This document shows, piece by piece, positions 1-13,400 of a DNA stretch of 64,000 nucleotides; position 1 is the first letter of the stretch; every line of letters starts with the position of its first letter. The notes under the pieces were generated by a model that was not told the DNA's origin, did no database searches, and saw nothing but the letters and a program-made list of their open reading frames with translations. The position numbers were made by a program, and so were the translations under genes. This DNA comes from Allacma fusca (lineage: Eukaryota > Arthropoda > Collembola > Symphypleona > Sminthuridae), in NCBI GenBank assembly GCA_947179485.1, contig OX359247.1:43004801-43068800 (forward strand), read 5' to 3'.

Positions 1-740
1 GATAGTTTGTATCCACCATTTTTGAACTGGTGCAATAAAAGATATTTTAAAAAATCTGACAATTTTTGAACACATGAATGGTATTTTTGAAACAGAGCTA
101 AAACTGCAGTATTCCCAGGAGATATACTGTTTGAATTATAGCCATTTGTAACAGAAGCACCTATATTCAGGGGAGATGAAATAGGAATACAATAATTGGA
201 TGTCTTTTAATTCTGGGGTTTGTTTTCGTTAGATATGAAAAGCTGCCTGAGAAAAATAAATACTGCGAGTGGCGTGAGGGGTAGGAAGTGGGCGAGGATA
301 GGATTACGTATAATTGCATCATCCTATGTTACAAATTTCCTCCACTTAAGACATGTATGTAGATATCTAACATTACATGCACTTTAGCCCTTGGTATCGT
401 TGATGATAGTATAGGCTTGGAACAGCTTTAGATAATGAACATTCCGACACAAACTTACTTACATAGGTACATGAATTCATATTGTTGTCTGAGAAAGTAT
501 ATATAAAACAGTTGCTTAAAAATATGGAAAGTTAGGAAGTACAAAGATTTTCAAACCCTTGACCCCTGTCTCAGGTTCCCCACGTTCTAATAATGCTACA
601 GAATTGTAGAATTTTTGCGCGGATAGGAAAAAATGATTTGGAGCATTCGGTCAACAATAATTTTTACAGTTGCTGTGACCAAGAATTCAGAAAACACTTC
701 ATCACGAATATCGGCGCAGAAGCTTTTGAAATCCATTAGT
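1..740. other. AT-rich noncoding left edge
   Basis: I see no gene, RNA or clear repeat here. The sequence is AT-rich with no convincing exon on either strand. It leads into the decayed transposase fragment that follows. Confidence 0.5.
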
Positions 741-749
741 GTCGTGTTT

Positions 750-1000
750 CATGTCTTCCATCATCTGCAGCAAGTCTGGTATTTTGGGTAGTTTTTACGA
801 AATATCTGAGTCAGAAGATCCACAACGTTGCAATTCAGGGTGGTTCCCAAGTGCGGGCATGGATTCAAGTCAGGGGAGTTTCCAGGCCATTCTGAATCCC
901 CAAAAAATTCAATTATGTTGTCTAACACAAGTTTTTGGGTTACTTTTGCTTTCACTCAAGGGTCACGGTCACTGCACAAGGTGTCCTGACGTCAGGGTCA
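750..1000 (-). pseudogene. Decayed Tc1/mariner-type transposase fragment
   Basis: On the minus strand, 955 down to 761 reads as an open stretch containing KVTQK, then WPGNSPDLNP, then HLGTTL. This order matches the DDE transposases of the Tc1/mariner superfamily, where the conserved block around the second/third catalytic aspartate reads WPxxSPDLNP, followed by a short segment that is usually EHxW/EHLG-like. Upstream on the same strand (about 960-1000) another frame contains QDTLC, which probably corresponds to the QQDxAPxH block, so at least one frameshift and a stop separate the two blocks. No intact frame or terminal inverted repeats were found, so this is a dead relic. The full extent is uncertain; remnants may reach about 600 and 1340. 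Confidence 0.55.
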
Positions 1001-1904
1001 ATAATTTTAGCATTTTCAGGATTGGGATCACATTGTAACTCAGGACAGGTGCAGGAAGTCTTCCCACATCCGTATTCGCAAGGAATCCACAAACCACATC
1101 CTATCCTTACAGTTTCATCGAGTAAAACAAGGTTGATTTCTGTGCGATCAGAGATAATGGTCCATATGTTCCGTTATTGCTCCTATTACAGACTTGGTTT
1201 AGAAAATTGCTCATAGCTTCGGTATTAATGAACCGATTGCTTTGGAAAAAATACCTGTAGGTCCGGTAAAAAATTCAATACAAGAAACATATGTTATTTC
1301 AACTTGTGGAGCAAACGTAGGTTTTCCAGAACACAAGGGACAATATTTATGAACCATTTTTAGCAAGTAAAAGAGACGTCTGGTATTTTTTAAATACTTC
1401 CAAACACTCTATATCTGGTCACATTCATTCATTCATTTTTACTTTCAAATTATTCCAGTGGTGCTGTTTGTCTTTGCTTCGTATCCCAGGATGTATCTAC
1501 TTGATGTAACAGACGTACATATATAAACATGCAAATGCACAAGCACATGTTAAATAAGCAACAAGATTTCAAAACATTACATCTCAAAACTGTTTTGTGA
1601 ATCAAAAGTGAACACCTTGAATTTGAATGCTGTTACTTTATCTCCTTAGGAAGTCTCGAGGCAACTCTAGTAGCTTCGCTCAATAACACCCCTACAAATA
1701 TTCATCGTCACTTCATGCAAACCCGGGATACATTAAAGATGCAATTTTATGTAGGTACACTTCTGTAGATACGTTCATAAATATTAAGCGTAAACACATG
1801 CCTGGCTCTGTCATAAGATTGGAGGAAGGTGCGGGGAAGAGGAATGTGTATAAAGGAGATGGACGGAAACGGAGAGAAGGGATGAACACGACACAAGGAA
1901 CTCG

Positions 1905-1927
1905 CACACACACACACACACACACAC
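1905..1927. repeat. (CA)n microsatellite
   Basis: Uninterrupted CA dinucleotide run in noncoding sequence. Confidence 0.95.
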
Positions 1928-3568
1928 GGACCATTAATTTGTAGAATCCCACTTGAAGTGTAATTTACAAGAGAAATCTACTTCTCCCTGGGAACCCGCT
2001 ACATGCGTGTGCATGTTGTGATGAGTGCGGAGGAGCATGAGGGACCTGCCTGTCTCACACGTGCTCTCTCTCCCTCTCATCCTGTCCTTTACTCTCACAG
2101 TTTCCGTCTCTCACAGTCCACTTTCTTCGCCTTTCATATTTTTCTCCCATCTGATTTTCCCCACCACTTTCCCCAGATATGACTCCTCCTTTCACCATCT
2201 TCAAATTCTTGAACTTTCTCCTGCCCACCCTAATGCACACAATCATTATGGAGCTATATGTCTCGTGTGAGCTGAGGAATTTGCGTAACATTTTATGCCA
2301 TATGTGTAGATATACGTAATATATATGTTCATATGTACATATGTATCTACATAGCTGGGCTCTCCCATCATGTACGCTTACAAAAGTACATATGTAAATC
2401 TCAGAGTTTATCGTCCTATCCCAAGGTCCTTCAACGGCTGCAGATGTAAATCTCCCAAGATGAAGATGAGTAATTATGCAGTCGTGCATTTGTACATACG
2501 TACATACATGGTTGCTTTACTCTAAGGGTAAGGTCTCACTATGAAGGATAAGGCGCAGGTACGGAGGAGCAGCATCTTATCGAAGGGAAGTAATTCAGCA
2601 ATTTTTCAACTGTCACAATGAAAAAACAAATAAATCAAAGGATTCTCAGAAAACTCCCAACCAAACATAGGCGTAGACACTGTCCGCTAAGAAGTAAACG
2701 CAATCCTGGGCAACGAGCAACAATTCCCAGAAATCCCTGAACTTGAGCTAGCCCGTTAACTACCTCAATTTAGAAACTGCTCGGAAAGTCAGTTGATTAA
2801 TATTTACAAAGTTCTTTCGAAACAAAACAAATCCTTTAGAAAGTCAGTGAGGTAACTTTCCCCTGAGAACTTTCTAAAAGGAACAATTTTTAAGATATGA
2901 AATTTACACTTTGACAAACTACAAATTGGTTGTCTAAAAAAATCTTTAAAAATTTACAGGCCATTACTAAAATGAAATATCATCGGCACAGGAGTCAGAA
3001 ATCAGGAGGAGTCAGGAAGGAGGAAATTGGAATTCCTCCAGGATCCCCCAAAGCATAAAAGACGCCTAATACTTAAGTACAACCTTTTTAAGAATCATAA
3101 CTCTGAAAGTGTGCTACATTGTTCGGAACTAGAATAGCGAATCACTCATCGTAATCACTTGAGCTTTTTACCAGTACTGGAGATATTCCTTCGAATTGAA
3201 TATTACAATAATGTATCCGGTGAGATATTTTTTAGCGCCATATTTATTATTTTTATGTCACCCTCTTCCAAAAATCACATTCAAAGTTTCTACTGTAGCT
3301 GAGAGTATAATACAGTCACCTTCAGTTCTTTTTGCTCCTTAACCGATGAGGTGTTCCTTTCCAGGAGACAAGGAGTTGTTGGCCAAGATATTTATGTATT
3401 GTATATTTCAGTGTAAACTCTTGTCTCTTTGAGTTTCCTCCCAGCCCCTCAATGTTCCTTTAAGACTTTTCAGAAATCGTTTTTGCAAAAAGGGATATGA
3501 GCTATGTCCTATGAATAATTCTCTCTTTCAAGGGCTTTGTATACAAGGAGAAAAGATGAATGCAAGGA

Positions 3569-3604
3569 GTGTGTGTGAGTGTGTGTGTGTGTGCCTGTGT
3601 ATGT

Positions 3605-3651
<47 letters not shown>
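3569..3651. repeat. (GT)n microsatellite, about 80 bp
   Basis: A long GT run with a few interruptions (a GCCTGTGTAT segment near 3593-3602). Open frames reading through it translate to alternating Val/Cys or Thr/His and are artefacts. Confidence 0.95.
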
Positions 3652-3653
<2 letters not shown>

Positions 3654-4236
3654 CGAGGGAAAAAGTTTTTGCACGGAGCGAAATGACATGGAAAAGTGGA
3701 TTGAAATTCTCAAGAGAGGGTTATGCTTCCCTTTCCATGCATATTTTCAATCCAGGCTCATATCACATGTACATACTATATATTGAGAGGGAAGCTCGGA
3801 CTGGGAAACTACGGCAATGTCTTCATAATCTCATCTAAAGCTCCTTCCCCACTTGAAACTTTACCTGAAATTTATCCTCCAAATAGATTCCGTGTCCTCG
3901 CACCTCCCCTCAACTCTCTCAGGGAACAAGGGAAATTCACTTGGACTTTTACAAACACAAAGTCCAGCTAATGGAGATTTACGTTTTCGACAAGTCAGGA
4001 GGGACTTATTGGGTTCTCAAGCTGTTGTAAGCCCCTTCATTGACTATGGTATCTACATCCTTGTAACTTCATACATGTGTGCATGTGTTTGTCAATGTGT
4101 ATTTTTTTGTTTGGAGAGAAAGAGAGAGAGAAGAAGAGGAGACTGAAAGGAAGGGGAAAAGGACTCATTTCCGACTCGAATTTCCTGGAAATTGCAAATA
4201 GATTGAGAAGTAAATAGCTTCGTTTTGCCATTACCA

Positions 4237-4265
4237 TCCTCCTCCTCCTCCTCCTTCTCCTCCTC
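4237..4265. repeat. (CCT)n trinucleotide repeat
   Basis: Imperfect CCT/CTT run in noncoding sequence. Confidence 0.9.
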
Positions 4266-7211
4266 TTGAAATCTTCCAGTCAAGGGAAATTAAATTGTCC
4301 GTAAGTTCAATCCAAGACGATTTCAATGTCAATTTGTTACTTTCACCCTGCACTATAGTCTCATTTTGATTCCCGCACATTCCCACTGAAAATAAAGTAT
4401 TTATCATTTGCATCCAAATTCCAGCTCTTACACTTGCCAAGTCACCACAGTCGAATTTTCCCATCAAAATATATTTTCTCTCCTCTTCAAAAAAAAATTA
4501 CCCTCTCTAAATTCTAGTAATTTCGTTTACCCTTTACAAAATCCATTCAGAGCGAAGGCCGTCCGAAGTTATAGCTATACCATCAACTATTGAATTTTAT
4601 CTCAAAACATTTGCCTCCTTGAAAATTCTTTGTAAACTTTGTATAAAAAAATATTTGAACAAAAGTTATTTTAGACCTCCCGCAAAATAGTTCATTGAAA
4701 GTTCTTCCAAAATATTTGTCCAGAAAAGTTTGACTTTCCTTCAGCCACCAAAGTGTTTGAGTGTGCACAGTTTTGGGATTTCAATGCAGGAGATTTTGTG
4801 GCGGGATTTTTGAGGGTTTAAATTCAAAAAAATATGTATCAAAAGAAGGAATTGTTCTTATGCAGTGACGCAATGAATATGTAATAATTACAAGGCTTGT
4901 GTACAAAAATATTTACATGTTATTTAAAATGTTGCCCCCCTTCAGCCCCTAGTTTCTTGAACTCTTGTACCTCGTAATGGCTAATTAACGACTAATCCGG
5001 TTATATGAAAGTTTCGCTTAATTATTTGAAATCATTATTCTCGTGCGGTTCCTACTTCCTAACTTATTGTGAACAATGTGTCTACCTACGGTTTAGTGGT
5101 TTGGGGCTTCCTTTGGATTACATGAGTGACGGGTTGAGATCCGGGAATTTTAAAAGGGAACTTGAGGAATATATCCCATGAATTGAAGATAAACAAGTGT
5201 GGTAAGTGGGAAGGTTGACTCAAACCCGCAGGGATCTTAACAAGCCTCTGATGGAAAAGTTTGATCTGGGACTGTGTGAACCCGAACCCTGCATATGGAT
5301 ATGTACATGTCTGAAAAGTAATTAGTATTCCCCGTGGGCCGGAGAAAAGTTGTCGATCCTTGTCACTCGATCGGATAACTAACAAGCATTTAATGCTAAT
5401 TCCCAGGCCGTCTCTTTGGACTGGGAAGCGGATGATGGGAGCTGGGACTACTGGAGTGAGAAGGCGTAATGACTCCCACTTAAAACCACTCACTCCATGT
5501 ACTACAACAACCCTTTACACAGATACCTATCCCAGGCCGCCTCAAGGTACCTCAAATATATACCTCACACTTGGGGAAATGTTATGCAACCCCATAGACA
5601 CAAGCATACTTACAAACACATACATATCTAATTATTTCCTCATCATCGGCTAAGAAGCAAATTGATAAATGAGTCCAAGCTAAATTCAAAAACGCCTGAA
5701 AATTAGAGTGTCTGGAAAAAGTTACCCTTTTTTATCTCTTTAAAATTACCCCGTTTTTATTTTAGACTGAATAAAGTGTAACTAAACCGCTATGAAAACA
5801 TATTCAAAATCCAGTTTTAAATGTCATAATGAACCACGAACAAATGTTTAGTAACCCTTGAAAAGTTTATAATAGGAGATACAGACACAGAGGCCAAGAA
5901 GAACATGAGGAAAATGGGATTTAATTACGGTATAATTTCATCCCTAATGGATGTTAATAACTTTATCCATATGTTTACACATGTACGTACATACATACTT
6001 TGGTTTGTACGATTTAATTAGAGAGAAAAATTTAGCAGGAGGAAAAATATGGGTAGCTTTCTACCCTTAGATATTTCCCTCATGGGGAATTTCCTACCAC
6101 TTGGAATAATTATATTGTAAATTTCCCGGGTGTAATTCAAATCTGCCTCTTACCGGACCCACCATAATGCCACTATGTGAATGTCGGGGCTAGAGACAAG
6201 CGGAGTCTCCCAGCTGACTGCTTAATTACTGGAGGAAGGAAAACTCCCGAGGAATTAATTACAAAGTCGTGATAATCGCTGGTGGAGAAAACTGTCAGAG
6301 TCAGAATCAGAGCATTTCATCATCCTCAAACTTTCAAGGTACTACTACTTGGGCTTCCTTTACATATGTACATTTTGTAAAACTACTTGTAATTATATGT
6401 GTAATTACTAAATGTGCAGTAGGAGAAAATTGTCTATCTCAGACTGTGGGGGGAAGAGATAGGGTCAAATCAAGAAGAGAAACTTTCCCTCCAGAAAAAT
6501 ATCCCCTTTCAAGCTCACTCTGTCAAGTTCCTTCCCAATAGCTCCATTTACTTGTACGCATTTGAATTGTCGGTTAAGAATCGTATTGGGAAGAGGGTTT
6601 GCCAAAGCTAACGTCTGGCTACTTAGAATAAATTAGTTAAAGGAATAAAAAAATTTAGTGTGATCTAGAATTTGTTACCATGTTCAAGGAAAGTATATTA
6701 TAATGACTGGTGCTTTCACTGTTAAGTTACTGTTTGAGAGCTGTTTCTTTGGAAAGCCCTGGGAAAGCTTGTTTTGCTTCTGAGCCAAGGGAATGGGAAA
6801 TTTTGGGTTGTCTTGGAAAAACGCGGGGTTTGCAAAACCAGCGTGATGGGGAATTTCAGGAGGAAATTACGTTGCCACAGTAACTCATCAAGTTTGGATG
6901 GGAACTGGGAGTCGGTGCTAATTAGCATGAATTTTCATATTAGAGCAATGAGATGGTTTTGGGGGAAAGTTTCAGAGATATCTGCATCCTTTTTGGGGAG
7001 GAGGAGAGGTACCTTTTGGCTCTTTGGGAAATAAATCAATAAGCCATCCATTGAAGACCATTGTTTTTCTCCAACGGTGCTGAAACCCACATTGGAGGGA
7101 TTTTATCGCTCCCCATCAACTAACTATATATGTTTACTCAGTGCTTTCACTCCGGTATACCAACACCAGGCCTTGTACAGGATCTGTACACACAGTCATT
7201 ACATGTGTAGT

Positions 7212-7242
7212 CACACACACACACACACACACACGCACACAC
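7212..7242. repeat. (CA)n microsatellite
   Basis: CA run with one CG interruption. Confidence 0.95.
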
Positions 7243-8038
7243 AATAATCATATAAACAAAGAAGGGGACTGATGTCGCATTAACTGCTTTTGTCATGTGC
7301 ATCTCCCATTGAGAGCACCTGCCCTTGATTAAATCCATACCCCAACCCGAAATGTACACAGACGGAGATTGTCCACGTAACCCACATATCATTACTCCTT
7401 TTGTGGTTACACACAATTATTCAATCGTGAATCCCAGGATCCATTAAGCTTCTACAAAACTATCCCGCTAAGATGCAAATGAGCGGATGGGATTCCTACA
7501 GAGCTTGAATCACTACTCTCTCCAAGATTCTCAACACCACAGGATGGTTCAAGCACGTGTCAAGCTACAGATAAGCAAAATTAAAGGGGATGTGGGTACT
7601 TGTGCTGGGAGGTAAAATTTATGCGGTAAAATTACCCAAATACTTTTTTCCTGCATATATTTTACCACTGCACAAAACTTTGCTCGTGTGTACAAAAGCT
7701 ATTTGATTTCCACAGACCTTATGCAATAATAACTGTTGCAGGGGTAGAAATTAAAACTGTGCAAGCAAATGCACCCGAATATTTCCCCTAAAAATTTTCT
7801 TTCTCAGTTGCATGCAAGTAAACACATGCCTGGGAAAAAATGCTTTCACTAATGCATATGGCTGCGCGGTTTATCACTTAAATAAACATTTCCCAAAAAT
7901 ATTATTTTCCCTGCAGAAATTTCAAAATGTTATTGTCGGGAAGTTTCACAATGGTGGAAGACATGAGTGAGAGGCGGAATAGCAATTTCCAGCAATAAAA
8001 TTTCAATAAAATAAAATTCCAGGTTTTTACATAAATTG

Positions 8039-8062
8039 AACTGAACTGAACTGAACTGAGCT
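8039..8062. repeat. (GAACT)n pentanucleotide run
   Basis: Four consecutive GAACT units and a diverged fifth. The reverse complement is GTTCA-GTTCA, the same motif that fills the ends of the hAT-like element at 49.7-50.6 kb, so this could be a relic of a related element. No inverted repeat or target duplication was found around it. Confidence 0.8.
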
Positions 8063-11000
8063 AACAGTACTCAAACAAGGTAGGATAGAGTTTTTTGGAT
8101 GACACAATTTATTTTGCAGAGCAAATTCGCCAGCAGTGGGACAAAGTCTTTACTATTGGGAATTCTGAGGGAATTCCCTAAACAAGGTAAGGTTTAAGGA
8201 GCTCAGTGTTCCAAAGAAAAATAGGAATAAACTTTCGAAAATAAAATATAAAAACAACAAGGAATGTCTATTCAAACTCTGCCTCGTGACATTAGACAAA
8301 TTGGCGGCCAAAGTATGACCTACGCTGAGGAGGCCGTATCAACCACGCGGAAAAAGTACACATACAAGAACCTGCGGGTGTGCCATCAAAATACATACAT
8401 TTTCACCTGCCCAACTGGGCCCGCAACTTTGAGGTCTTTCCTCTGTATATTTTCTTTATATGTAGGTAAGCAAATAATATTATTATAAATAATCCAGTGT
8501 GACATTATTTCTTGGGAAATTTCCTCTTCTTACGAATATACAGATAGATATCCTCCTACTCCCATACTGGTTCTTTACCAGTACACATTATAAAAAGGCG
8601 TTACTGAAGGGAGAAATATTACTTTCACCGAAGCCAAACTTTCTCCAGTGAAAGCACCGGGAATAATTTCTAAGCACACACACACACAATAAACAATCAT
8701 CCTGTCAAGTTAATTGATTTTGCTATGAGCAAAACTTTCTCCTCCCGACAGAATTGTAATAGAAGACTACTTTCACCAGAACATCGTTGAGCTGGGGGGA
8801 CCAATCAAATATTTTTTTAAATCACTATGAAAAATTCAAGGTAATAATTATTATATTATAATTATCGGGTTATTTTTGTATAGCCAGTTAAACCATTTAG
8901 GAAGGTCAATAATTAAAAAGCTAATTAGTATCTCCACTGTAGTCAGATTCTCTACTTAATAGTAATTATATTATGGTGTTATATGATCCTGCGTTTAAGC
9001 AACGTTGGAAGTATTCACTTTTAAGAAATTCTATCCGCATTGGAAGTTTCCCTGCGAAACTGGAGATTATGGTAGGTCATTACAGGTAATGGGAAGTCAT
9101 GAGGTACTAAAAGAGGGTGGGAGTTGTAAAGTGTGCTATAATTAGCGGTTAAATTACATACGGAGCCAACTCATTACCAAGAATCTATAGGGAAGCTGTC
9201 GGACTACCTTTTAATTTCCGGCGTTTCCTTTGAAACTCTGGAGAAAGTTGTGGGTGAAAGTATGAAATATTTGTGGCAAGGCATATGCACATAGCTCCTT
9301 CACTTATTCATTAATTAAATGCTAGCAGATTTGCTGGCGTCTTATCATGAGAAAGTACGTATTGTTATAGAATATTATTCTGGAGCTCAATGTTTACATA
9401 ATGCATTTTGGGAATAAAATTTTCCCAGATGTGAATTGTAATTACCTGTAATTTCTGTACCAACAAAAATCATACTGATTTACAATAGCAATCCATGAAT
9501 AATTATAAAGTACGCGAAATTTGACAAATTCATTTTGGAATCAAATCAGAATTGTTACGTCCTCAAGTTCAGCCCCATTTCAACTTGACCCAATGCCTTT
9601 TCCCAAATTCAATGGAAACCGCATGTAACCTTGAGTGCTATGGATCTAAATGTCACCTTAAGTTTCGGAAGCCTCAGTCATCATCCTCATCCTTGAGTAT
9701 TAAATGTCATGTAATTTACTTCCCACACTTTGTTTAAAATTGCATGTGCATTCCGCAGTGCGTGTCCCACAGAAACCACGGATCCTTTAGACGGAGGTAG
9801 TTAATTGGATGGCAGGCTCCCTCCGTGCCTTCTCATTACAAGGCTGGGAAAACGCTTGCTCTTGGAATGTAAACAGGTACGTTGTGGATCCTTTACTGGA
9901 CGTAAGTAGGTAACAATTATGTACATATTTTCCCTTTGAAGATTAATTAATTATTACAGCATACTGTAGATTATTCCCACTGGAAGTAATACCCTTAATT
10001 ATAAGCAGAGCATTATTTTACAGCATTACATCTTCATAGGGTGGAAAATAATACTTTATACATAATAACATTTTCCTCAACCAGGATACGTGTTGTATAA
10101 TATTCACTTATAAAATTGTACAAGTATATCAATAAAATTGTACTCCTTTTAGAATATAGGGAGAAAGTAGCTTTCTCTTCCTATGACACCCACCCTTGTA
10201 ATCAATTATGCTTTTACCATTAATAAATAAAATCTGGAGAGTGGAGTACTTCCTTTCTTTGGACATTTAGAAAGACTGTCGGTTGCGCAACGTGAAGTGG
10301 GAGAAACACAAGTTTTCAATTTTAATCGTATACAAGTTGCACATCAAAATATTAATTATTCTATTCTCCTTAATTCTACTAGTCCATATGTAGATACAAA
10401 ATTACCTAAAAAGTTTCTCTCTTCACAAGTTCCCATTGAAATTCCATGAATAATACTAATTATGCACATTTGACAGGCTCTGATTAAAATTTCTCAAATT
10501 CAAGGAAATTTTCCTACGAGTTGGATAACTTTCGAGTATCGAACCTACAATAACCAAAGTAAGAATTTGGATACACAAAGTAGGAAATTTTATGGGATTT
10601 TAAATTCCTACAAATATTAAGTCATTATATACGTTAGGCAGTGAACACTAAAAGTTTATTCCCAAAAATTATTTAAGGTAGTTAAATTCTGGAGGAGACA
10701 ATTGCAAATTTTTTTAGCAACTTTCATCACCAGCTCGAGCTCAGGCTGTTAAAATATGTAATTTTGAATATTCCCTTGAAAAATTCATACAAACTATTAG
10801 CATTTATTGGATTCTTTCCCGCTTGAGATGATTTTAGAAAGTAAATGAGAAACTTGCTTTCTCCCTCCATTTATGTAATTACATCCTACAAGTTTTTGAC
10901 TCCTGCTCCGCATGCTAATTTCTCCCAACCATCATTCAGACATTTCCCTGGTGATATGTATATAATTGAGTCTCCCATGACTTCATAAATAGCTATACCC

Positions 11001-12188
11001 TGAGAGCACTTAAAAATTTCCTACGACTGACTGTCAAAATATTAATTGATTTAAGTGAAGTTTACATATCTACAGAAAAATCAAAAAGACCTCTCCCCTG
11101 AAAGACTAACTTTCTAAGATTCCTCTGATTTTTTGACGTGTGCTTTGAACTTGGGCAGTAAACGAATTTTTAGGGACATTCCCACAAAATTCCCGTATGT
11201 AGATACAAACGTTATGTACATATGTACATAAAAGTAAATAAACATGTATACAGCTTATACGCACACTCCATAATTTATGTAAATGCACGTGCATTTCGTA
11301 CGGAGCTCCGTTAGAAAAATAAGGGAAAGTTCCTATGAGCGTAGAAGCAGGAAGAAGAAACAACATAAGGGCGGGATAAGATCACCTTGCAAATCCTTAA
11401 CGGAGCCACTGAGGGGGAAAGTAGGATTAGAAAGAGGACCCATACATACATCTATAGAAATAGAGGGAAAGAGAAAGGTAACTGACAGAGGCATGAGGCC
11501 CCGAGTCAGACACAAAGTCAACATTCACGCTCGCCTGCCTACCTTGCAATTACGTAATGATCCGTTGTCACTCCACTCGTCCTCGCAAGTGTCTCCAGGG
11601 GATCTACTCATCCTTGCAGTCCTAACTGTAGCCAGTGTTGTAGAACCAATTCATAAAGCCCAGACGTATTGTCCTGCCCTGTAAAACTTTCACTATTACA
11701 ACCCAGCTCCGAACCAGTCCTCAACATACTCTAGTCTGGTCACAAAAGGAACAATGAATGTATCCACTAAATTGTTAAGATGCAAAAATGATATATTTTT
11801 CATAAATATCTCTCAAAGTCAATGCAATTCTAGGCAGCAAAACTGTACCTTAGGTTCACTTTCTGACAGCAATGAAACCTCCCATGGTCAAAATATGAAC
11901 CATCTGCAACAAGCACAGAAACAATTCTCTACACAATTGTTTACACAAGAAAATATGTAGTTCCAGCTGCCATTGCACAGAAATGAAAGCCCCCATTGGT
12001 TCTTAACAGTATTTCAGGGACTCTTAATACAATCATTGATGCTCCCAAAAGTTTCCCAGATATCCAAATTTTCTTCCACAGATAGCAGTTTTTCAAGTAG
12101 AACTTTCACTCCAAGTGCTTTCACTCCGTGACAGTTTTCCTAGATAATCCGTAGCTGGTTTTTACCTATTCATTTTTTTCCTCCAAAA

Positions 12189-12238
12189 TTTTTGCACACG
12201 TTTAGTTTTTTTTACATTTAAATGTAAATCTTGCAAAA
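12189..12238. repeat. Perfect 18-bp palindrome inside a second inverted pair
   Basis: TTTACATTTAAATGTAAA at 12211-12228 is a perfect palindrome. TTTTGCA at 12190-12196 and its reverse complement TGCAAAA at 12232-12238 bracket it. Function unknown; it could be a hairpin remnant of a small transposon or simply AT-rich chance. Confidence 0.7.
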
Positions 12239-13347
12239 GCGTCGTTTGTAATCATTATTGAAACCGAGGCGGGACTGTGTTCAGTTTTACATCTTCAAAG
12301 TGTAGTGATGCTTTGAATATGTGAGTTGCTGTTTAAAATATGTGAGCAAGTTCTAATTCATTTTTGGTTTTGAACAGTCCAGTGGAATGGAATTATGAAT
12401 TTTTCTAGTATAAGCAAAAGCACATGTTGTGATTGCTCCTTAGCCGACGGTTCCTCCATCGTCCCTGTTCCATGACAAAGGGGAAAAGTATTATTGAGGG
12501 GAAATGAGTAAAAAGTGAGAAGTTGTGCGTTGTAAAAAGTTGGAATGGCCATAAAAGCGGATACTTGTGTCAAAGTGGGCGAGAAGTGCATCAAGTTTGA
12601 AAAGTGGTGGATGTATTGATCCCATGGGACGGAGGAAGGAAAAGGGGGAGTCGTCGTCCCCACTGACCTTGAATTACGTCGTTGATTAACCCTCTCCCGA
12701 CCACCCATTTTTTACGATCCAGCTCATAGGAGTAGCTTGTTTTAAGGAAAGGAGCCTCAAGCAATAGGAGCAACTCTATTACGGGCTTTTGTTAAAAATT
12801 AAAATTATCTTTGCTATTATTTGCTGGGAGAGCTTCGCTCTTTGGTTCAACACTTCTAAAATAAGACAAACATCAAATTTCCCTCTCTCACTTTCTCCTC
12901 CCTGCCTGACAGAGTTTTGACAAGGGAGAGAGAGAAAGGAGAGAGAGAGAGAAAAAAGAAACAAGAGGACAAGTCTTGTTTCTCTTCTTCCCCTTTCTTT
13001 CTGTCTCAGAGGAGAAATAAGCAATTAACGGAGGGAAAAAGTTTTTAATTTTCCATGCAACTTTCTCCCTCCTCTCACAAGACTTTCTTTTACTTTCTTT
13101 GTTTACAAAATATTACCCCAATTATTCCCCTCTATTCGGTTGACACGGACTTCCCAAAGCGAACTCTCTTTTAATGGGAAATGTAGCCAGGACCTTAGTC
13201 CCAACCATTGTTTTACTTTATGGGCACTGTCAGAGCTCTGCTCAGGAAGAATTTACACTGGACGTTTTTCAAGTCAAGTACGAGTTCACAAGATTTTCTC
13301 CGTTGCCTTGACCTAGTAATCAAGTAATTAATTATTTATGGGGGGTG

Positions 13348-13349
<2 letters not shown>

Positions 13350-13400
<51 letters not shown>
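13350..13400. repeat. (CT)n microsatellite
   Basis: About 50 bp of CT repeats with a short TTT break near the end. Confidence 0.95.

Noticed and set aside
3569-3713. Cys/Val- and Thr/His-repeat proteins
   Set aside because: Direct translations of the (GT)n/(CA)n microsatellite.
5086-5493. 135-codon minus-strand open frame
   Set aside because: No recognisable motif, no splice or start support, and length within what chance gives in 64 kb of six frames.
11283-11684. 133-codon plus-strand open frame in a slightly GC-richer patch
   Set aside because: Basic, low-information protein with no motif; an overlapping minus-strand frame is equally open.
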